From the NCBI GenBank assembly GCA_017453085.1, contig JAFTKV010000245.1:1-5738 (forward strand): DNA of 5,738 nt. Direction: 5' to 3'. The translations under genes were made by a program, and so were the position numbers. Shown piece after piece: positions 5,525-5,738 of the stretch. A model generated the notes under the pieces. That model did no database searches. It had not been told where the DNA came from and was given only the letters and a program-made list of their open reading frames with translations. Numbering within the stretch: the first letter of the stretch is position 1; each line of letters opens with the position of its first letter. Origin of the DNA: Clostridia bacterium (GTDB lineage Bacteria > Bacillota > Clostridia > Oscillospirales > CAG-272).

Positions 5525-5738
5525 ATGAAAAAAGCGATATCTATCCTTTTGACAAGCATTATGCTGTTGGGAACACTGGCAGCTTGTCAATCCGAATCCA
5601 ACGATCAGGAGGGCACGACAGGTGCGACCACAGGTATGAATGAACCTACGACGACCAATCCTTCCGGCGTTCCCGCAACAGAGATCGACGGGACTGCACA
5701 CGAGGAGATTGAATACTATCAGAATCCCTTGCTGACCG
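5525..5738 (+). CDS. Lipoprotein, 5' part only, probable tandem GH43 paralogue
   Basis: The frame starts at ATG 5525 behind GGAGG and is open for 71 codons to the right edge. The signal peptide MKKAISILLTSIMLL ends in LAAC with Cys20 as the lipid site, then a Thr/Gly/Asn/Pro spacer. The layout matches the GH43 protein just upstream: LAACQSES against LAACNSES, VPATEID against VPATELD, and IEYYQNPLL against ISYYTNPVL. The last motif opens the GH43 propeller, just before the catalytic Asp, which would lie beyond the window. I infer a duplicated GH43 gene whose catalytic core cannot be checked here. It is separated from the first copy by a terminator and its own promoter, so the two can be expressed independently. 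Confidence 0.85.
   Translation, partial: MKKAISILLTSIMLLGTLAACQSESNDQEGTTGATTGMNEPTTTNPSGVPATEIDGTAHEEIEYYQNPLLT

Overview
The window looks like part of a carbohydrate-use locus from an anaerobic, Gram-positive, gut- or rumen-type clostridium (Oscillospiraceae/Lachnospiraceae-like). This is inferred from four features: bacterial lipoprotein signal peptides with Thr/Pro-rich spacers after the lipid-anchored Cys, strong GGAGG/AGGAGG ribosome binding sites, near-consensus sigma-A promoters in AT-rich gaps, and GC-richer coding sequence that favours C-ending codons. No rRNA, tRNA, CRISPR array, transposase, transporter or regulator gene is visible.

Layout. Two transcription units diverge from an AT-rich 325-base region (2561-2885). 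Leftward (minus strand), in order of transcription: (i) a 254-aa lipoprotein with one concanavalin-like (LamG/DUF1080-type) beta-sandwich and no catalytic domain; (ii) a strong intrinsic terminator or attenuator; (iii) a 386-aa protein without a signal peptide, with Asp-boxes and the hallmarks of a GH93 exo-arabinanase-like six-bladed propeller; (iv) the first 170 codons of another lipoprotein, which runs off the left edge. Rightward (plus strand): (v) an 829-aa lipoprotein with an N-terminal GH43 five-bladed propeller followed by three beta-sandwich modules, closed by an intrinsic terminator; (vi) the first 71 codons of a second lipoprotein with its own promoter. Its N-terminus closely parallels that of the GH43 protein, so it is probably a tandem GH43 paralogue cut by the right edge.

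How the genes may work together (inference). GH43 and GH93 both contain enzymes acting on alpha-L-arabinan, and GH43 also includes beta-xylosidases and arabinofuranosidases. The GH43 protein would be tethered to the outer face of the membrane, where its modules hold polysaccharide. The small beta-sandwich lipoprotein, related to the last module of the GH43 protein, would be a free-standing surface glycan binder. The GH93-like enzyme appears cytoplasmic and would act on imported oligosaccharides. The substrate cannot be proved from sequence, and uptake genes would have to lie outside the window.

Most notable points: the hairpin between the binding lipoprotein and the GH93-like gene, which leaves no room for a separate promoter; the related beta-sandwich used both as a fused module and as a stand-alone lipoprotein; the long leader hairpin at the leftward promoter; and the dyad inside the promoter of the second GH43-like gene. 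Both edge genes are truncated by the window, not by mutation.
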